Assembly: GCF_000018045.1 (NCBI RefSeq)
Contig: NC_009792.1
Span: 1,054,001 to 1,118,000 of the forward strand
From: Citrobacter koseri ATCC BAA-895
GTDB lineage: Bacteria; Pseudomonadota; Gammaproteobacteria; Enterobacterales; Enterobacteriaceae
DNA length: 64,000 nt
Direction of reading: 5' to 3'
The notes under the pieces are model-generated. The model worked only from the letters and a program-made list of their open reading frames with translations. It was not told the origin of the DNA and made no database searches. Shown here in pieces: positions 61,218-64,000 of the stretch (position 1 is the first letter of the stretch; every line of letters starts with the position of its first letter). The position numbers and the translations under genes were made by a program.

Positions 61218-62009
61218 ATGGCTATCGCAGATCTGGATAAACAACCTGATTCTGTTTCTTCTGTGCTGAAGGTTTTTGGCATTCTGCAAGCGCTGGGTGA
61301 AGAGCGCGAAATAGGGATCACCGAGCTGTCGCAACGTGTCATGATGTCAAAAAGCACCGTTTATCGCTTTTTACAAACGATGAAAACGCTGGGTTATGTC
61401 GCGCAGGAAGGTGAATCTGAAAAATATTCGCTGACCCTGAAATTGTTTGAGCTGGGCGCCCGTGCGCTGCAAAACGTTGATCTGATCCGTAGCGCTGATA
61501 TTCAGATGCGTGAAATTTCCCGTCTGACCAAAGAGACAATTCACCTCGGTGCGCTGGATGAAGACAGCATTGTCTACATTCATAAAATCGACTCCATGTA
61601 CAATTTGCGCATGTATTCCCGCATTGGCCGCCGTAACCCGCTGTACAGCACCGCAATCGGTAAAGTGCTGCTGGCATGGCGCGACCGCGATGAAGTCAAA
61701 CAGATACTGGATGGCGTGGAGTACAAACGTAGCACCGCGCGCACGATTACCAGCACCGAGGCGTTACTGCCGATGCTGGATCAGGTGCGCGAGCAGGGGT
61801 ACGGCGAAGATAACGAAGAGCAGGAAGAAGGCCTGCGCTGCATTGGCGTGCCGGTGTTCGACCGTTTTGGCGTGGTGATCGCCGGTCTGAGCATTTCGTT
61901 CCCGACGCTGCGTTTCTCCGAAGAACGTCTGCATGAGTATGTCGCTATGCTGCACACGGCAGCGCGTAAAATCTCTGAGCAGATGGGTTACAACGACTAT
62001 CCATTCTGA
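61218..62009 (+). CDS. kdgR: Transcription repressor KdgR (IclR family)
   Basis: KdgR represses genes of pectin and hexuronate catabolism and is released by 2-keto-3-deoxygluconate. The 263-residue protein has an N-terminal winged helix-turn-helix (IGITELSQRVMMSKSTVYRFL, about 34-54) and the C-terminal IclR effector domain (IGRRNPLYSTAIGKVLLAW; GLRCIGVPVFD). A candidate target, rhiTN, lies in this window, and Eda is the endpoint of the sugars it controls. Confidence 0.97.
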   Translation: MAIADLDKQPDSVSSVLKVFGILQALGEEREIGITELSQRVMMSKSTVYRFLQTMKTLGYVAQEGESEKYSLTLKLFELGARALQNVDLIRSADIQMREISRLTKETIHLGALDEDSIVYIHKIDSMYNLRMYSRIGRRNPLYSTAIGKVLLAWRDRDEVKQILDGVEYKRSTARTITSTEALLPMLDQVREQGYGEDNEEQEEGLRCIGVPVFDRFGVVIAGLSISFPTLRFSEERLHEYVAMLHTAARKISEQMGYNDYPF

Positions 62010-62035
62010 GGTGAGCGCGCCCTGAGCCGTTCAGA

Positions 62036-62070
62036 AGCCAGCCGGTAGAAGATACCTGCTGGCTTTTTTA
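62036..62070 (+). terminator. kdgR terminator
   Basis: The stem AGCCAGC/GCTGGCT, with inner GGTA/TACC pairing, is followed by six Ts. Confidence 0.9.
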
Positions 62071-62120
62071 TTGCCCTGAAAAGGGGCGGGAGAGTGGTTT
62101 CTCCCGCTAAAAAACGCATT

Positions 62121-62145
62121 AAAAAGGCATAACCACGTTATGCCT
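62121..62145 (-). terminator. yobH terminator
   Basis: The stem AGGCATAA/TTATGCCT with a 5-base loop is followed by five Ts on the minus strand, about 35 bases beyond yobH. Confidence 0.8.
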
Positions 62146-62179
62146 GATATTTATGCAGATGAATGGATGTGATGCCAGA

Positions 62180-62419
62180 TTAGCCGTTATCGACCACCAC
62201 GGCGCTTTTTCTGAATACAGGACAGTCTGACAGACCAATGATGCCGCTGTCAGTATGGACATATTGCGCTGTACTGGTGCCGCGAGCGGTCAGATATTGA
62301 CATTGCAGACCCAGACCGGCGGCGTTCTCCTTGCTGCCAATCAGAACCCCATAGCCACTGAGCAATAAACCAATCCATACCAGAGCAATCAAAACAATCG
62401 CGCGAATGATCAAACGCAT
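62180..62419 (-). CDS. yobH: Small protein YobH
   Basis: YobH is a 79-residue protein with one N-terminal hydrophobic segment (IVLIALVWIGLLLSGYGVLIG, about 8-28) and two cysteines (LQCQYL, SDCPVF) in the exported part. The function is unknown. The start at 62419 (MRLIIRAIV) with GAGG upstream is chosen over a longer frame. Confidence 0.9.
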   Translation of the reverse strand: MRLIIRAIVLIALVWIGLLLSGYGVLIGSKENAAGLGLQCQYLTARGTSTAQYVHTDSGIIGLSDCPVFRKSAVVVDNG

Positions 62420-62513
62420 TACTACCTCTTTTCTTTTTTTGGTTAGAATAAGGGTAGCCTGAACGCCCACTGAAACAAGTGTATCATTCCTAAAAGTATA
62501 TAATGTCGCTCCA

Positions 62514-62546
62514 GTTAGTTCCGGTTTAGATAACGCGTGGTAATTT
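62514..62546 (+). promoter_or_regulatory. PhoP box and -10 element of mgrB
   Basis: The direct repeat GTTAG-N5-GTTTA (62514-62528) matches the PhoP box. A -10 like TAATTT lies 12 bases further (62541-62546), the spacing expected of PhoP-activated promoters. mgrB begins 31 bases later. Confidence 0.82.
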
Positions 62547-62577
62547 GATGGCATAAGATGTGGATGCGGAGAGCGGA

Positions 62578-62721
62578 GTGAAAAAGTTTCGGTGGGTAAT
62601 CCTGATTATTGTTGCGTTGGTATGTCTGCTGCTGTGGGCGCAGGTGTTCAACATAATGTGCGATCAGGATGTACAATTTTTCAACGGAATTTGTGCCATC
62701 AATAAATTTATCCCCTGGTGA
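62578..62721 (+). CDS. mgrB: PhoQ feedback inhibitor MgrB
   Basis: MgrB is a 47-residue inner-membrane peptide that binds PhoQ and damps PhoP activation; its loss is a known route to polymyxin/colistin resistance. The start is GTG (VKKFRWVI), followed by one membrane helix (about 6-24) and the periplasmic cysteines in MCDQDV and GICAI that sense redox state. The frame is intact. Transcription should be PhoP-driven from the box just upstream. Confidence 0.96.
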   Translation: MKKFRWVILIIVALVCLLLWAQVFNIMCDQDVQFFNGICAINKFIPW

Positions 62722-62795
62722 TAGCATTTTTACAACAGTTGATTACCTTCCCGTGTAGCAGTGGTAAAATACGGCGTCTACATTGAGGTGGTAAC

Positions 62796-63083
62796 ATGAA
62801 CGAAGTTCTGAATTCTGGCGTACTGACTTTTACGTCTTTGATTGTATCGGTGGTGGTTCTGATTGTCGGGCTGGTCCTGTGGTTTTTTGTGAACCGGGCA
62901 AGTTCAAGAACAAATGAGCAGATTGAGCTGCTTGAAGCGCTGCTGGATCAGCAAAAGCGGCAAAATGCCTTGCTACGCCGTCTGTGCGAAGCTAACGAGC
63001 CTGAAAAAGTCGCTGAGGCCGAGTCTGAAGCGAAACCTCAGGAAGAGGATGACGATATCATCCGTCTGGTCGCTGAACGGTAA
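62796..63083 (+). CDS. yebO: Small membrane protein YebO
   Basis: YebO is a 95-residue protein of unknown function with one membrane helix (LIVSVVVLIVGLVLWFFV, about 15-32), then a coiled-coil-like charged segment and an acidic tail (EAESEAKPQEEDDD). It follows mgrB by 74 bases, as in E. coli. Confidence 0.9.
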   Translation: MNEVLNSGVLTFTSLIVSVVVLIVGLVLWFFVNRASSRTNEQIELLEALLDQQKRQNALLRRLCEANEPEKVAEAESEAKPQEEDDDIIRLVAER

Positions 63084-63095
63084 CGACAAGCAGAG

Positions 63096-63146
63096 ACAGG
63101 ATGCGCGTCTGCCAGCCATTCCTTCAGGCAGGCCCATCCTGTTTTC
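63096..63146 (+). terminator. yebO terminator
   Basis: The stem ACAGGATG/CATCCTGT, with internal GCC-rich pairing, is followed by TTTTCATT. It begins 13 bases after yebO. Confidence 0.75.
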
Positions 63147-63746
63147 ATTAATGTAACCCTGTGTATACCAGGTCTGTTATTTCATTGATCATTTAATGCT
63201 TTAACTTAATCTCTCCTTAAATATATTTATCCATACGCTAATAATGTGATTATGTCGCTTTTGTGATAGCGATCGTTTTTATTAATAGCGAAACGTTTCT
63301 CTCACTTTTTTTGTGCATTGTCATCATTCTTTCATTATTTTGGTGCACAACCAAAGCACGTATTGGCTATCAGTGAAACGGATGAAAAATGGTCGAATAC
63401 TTCGCATTTTTAAACAATATTGGTTTTTTTGCGTTGTGACAATTTATGCATTACAAAGCATAAAAAGTGATATCTGTTTACCGTATCGATAAGATCAACG
63501 CATGACCTGGAACAACCGAAGTTATTGAGCTATGGTAGAAAAGCCGCTGTACGGGCGTAAGCCTGTCGAAAGGCGCCTGGAGAAGCGAGAATATATCGTC
63601 GGGAACTGTGCCGCATAACTGTGCAGTTGATCTTTGATATCTCTCTGGATTTGTGCGACTGATCGAGACACGTTTAAAAATGGCTTGCCATAATTAACGT
63701 TGTATGTGATAACACGTTTTGGGTTAAACGAGGTACAGTTCTGTTT
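63147..63746 (+). promoter_or_regulatory. Long A+T-rich leader region of yobF-cspC
   Basis: Six hundred bases without a supported gene precede yobF. The first half (63160-63500) is very A+T rich, and the second is more balanced. It should contain the yobF-cspC promoter and untranslated leader. I did not identify a specific operator. An 87-codon minus-strand frame (63522-63785) crosses the yobF start and is not credible. Confidence 0.5.
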
Positions 63747-63890
63747 ATGTGTGGCATTTTCAGTAAAGAAGTCCTGAGTAAACACGTTGACGTTGAATAC
63801 CGCTTCTCTGCCGAACCTTATATTAGTGCCTCAAGCAGTAATGTCTCAGTTTTATCTATGTTATGCCTGCGGGCGAAGAAAACACTCTAA
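63747..63890 (+). CDS. yobF: Small stress protein YobF
   Basis: YobF is a 47-residue protein that accumulates in E. coli under stress. The sequence MCGIFSKEVLSKHVDVEYRF matches it closely. It precedes cspC by 12 bases, so the two are transcribed together and cspC translation may be affected by yobF. Confidence 0.94.
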   Translation: MCGIFSKEVLSKHVDVEYRFSAEPYISASSSNVSVLSMLCLRAKKTL

Positions 63891-63902
63891 GGAATTTTGC
63901 AA

Positions 63903-64000
63903 ATGGCAAAGATTAAAGGTCAAGTTAAGTGGTTCAACGAGTCTAAAGGTTTTGGCTTCATTACTCCGGCTGATGGCAGCAAAGATGTGTTCGTACACTT
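63903..64000 (+). CDS. cspC: Cold-shock-family protein CspC, N-terminal part (cut by window end)
   Basis: The first 32 codons encode [20 protein letters not shown], with the RNP1 motif KGFGFI and the start of RNP2 (VFVHF). CspC is a constitutive RNA-binding antiterminator and mRNA stabiliser, including for rpoS in E. coli. The GGAATTTTGCAA leader provides the ribosome site. The rest lies beyond the window. Confidence 0.96.

Noticed and set aside
63522..63785. 87-codon minus-strand frame upstream of yobF
   Set aside because: It overlaps the start of yobF antisense and has no recognisable content.
1..64000. tRNA or rRNA genes, insertion sequences or CRISPR arrays
   Set aside because: None was recognised; the only repeated families are REP/BIME units.

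Overview
The window is chromosomal DNA from an enterobacterium of the Salmonella/Citrobacter branch, related to but distinct from Escherichia coli. Nearly every gene has a recognisable E. coli/Salmonella counterpart in conserved order: flhBAE, argS to znuA, mepM-lpxM-pykA-hexR-zwf-edd-eda, purT to yebY, pphA to kdgR, mgrB-yebO-yobF-cspC. FlhA and FlhB, compared from memory, are very close to the Salmonella proteins, and a second MrdA-type penicillin-binding protein sits between flhE and argS as described for Salmonella PBP2SAL. ZnuA and others differ enough from S. enterica, and a rhamnogalacturonide operon sits where I do not recall one in Salmonella, so Citrobacter is at least as likely. The species cannot be fixed by eye.

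Layout. 1-2229 (minus): major subunit, chaperone and the start of an usher of a chaperone/usher fimbrial operon, lying directly beside flhB where cheZ would be expected. 2740-6354 (plus): flhB-flhA-flhE, flagellar export gate. 6428-9344: a KdgR-like operator, a rhiT-type transporter and a rhiN-type GH105 hydrolase. 9440-11281: PBP2 paralogue. 11567-18631: argS, yecM, cutC, cmoBA, yecN, yecE, yecD. 18897-24153: aspS, nudB, yebC, ruvC, ruvAB. 24247-28133: Zur-controlled znuBC/znuA and mepM. 28253-36301: lpxM, then the sugar-acid and pentose-phosphate block pykA, hexR, zwf, edd, eda with HexR and GntR operators. 36389-44789: purT, yebG, yebF, yebE, ptrB, exoX, yobB, holE, yobA-yebZ-yebY. 44945-48181: SdsR/SraC small RNAs, a small FNR-box-associated pair (ribbon-helix-helix protein plus a 59-residue membrane peptide), and a Fur-box-controlled TonB-dependent receptor. 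48352-62009: pphA, yebW, yebV, rsmF, letAB, msrC, proQ, prc, htpX, yebQ, kdgR. 62180-64000: yobH, PhoP-controlled mgrB, yebO, yobF and the start of cspC.

Connections. kdgR lies in the same window as a candidate KdgR target (rhiTN), and Eda is the endpoint of the pathway that pectin-derived sugars feed. hexR, zwf, edd, eda and pykA are clustered with their operators. Two LexA boxes (ruvAB, yebG), a PurR box (purT), a Zur box (znu), a Fur box (TonB receptor), a PhoP box (mgrB) and a consensus FNR box can be read directly.

Variable material is concentrated at three places: the fimbrial operon beside flhB, the flhE-argS interval, and the SdsR-pphA interval. The last holds the least explained element: an RHH protein and a 59-residue membrane peptide behind an FNR site. 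No tRNA, rRNA, insertion sequence or CRISPR array was seen.
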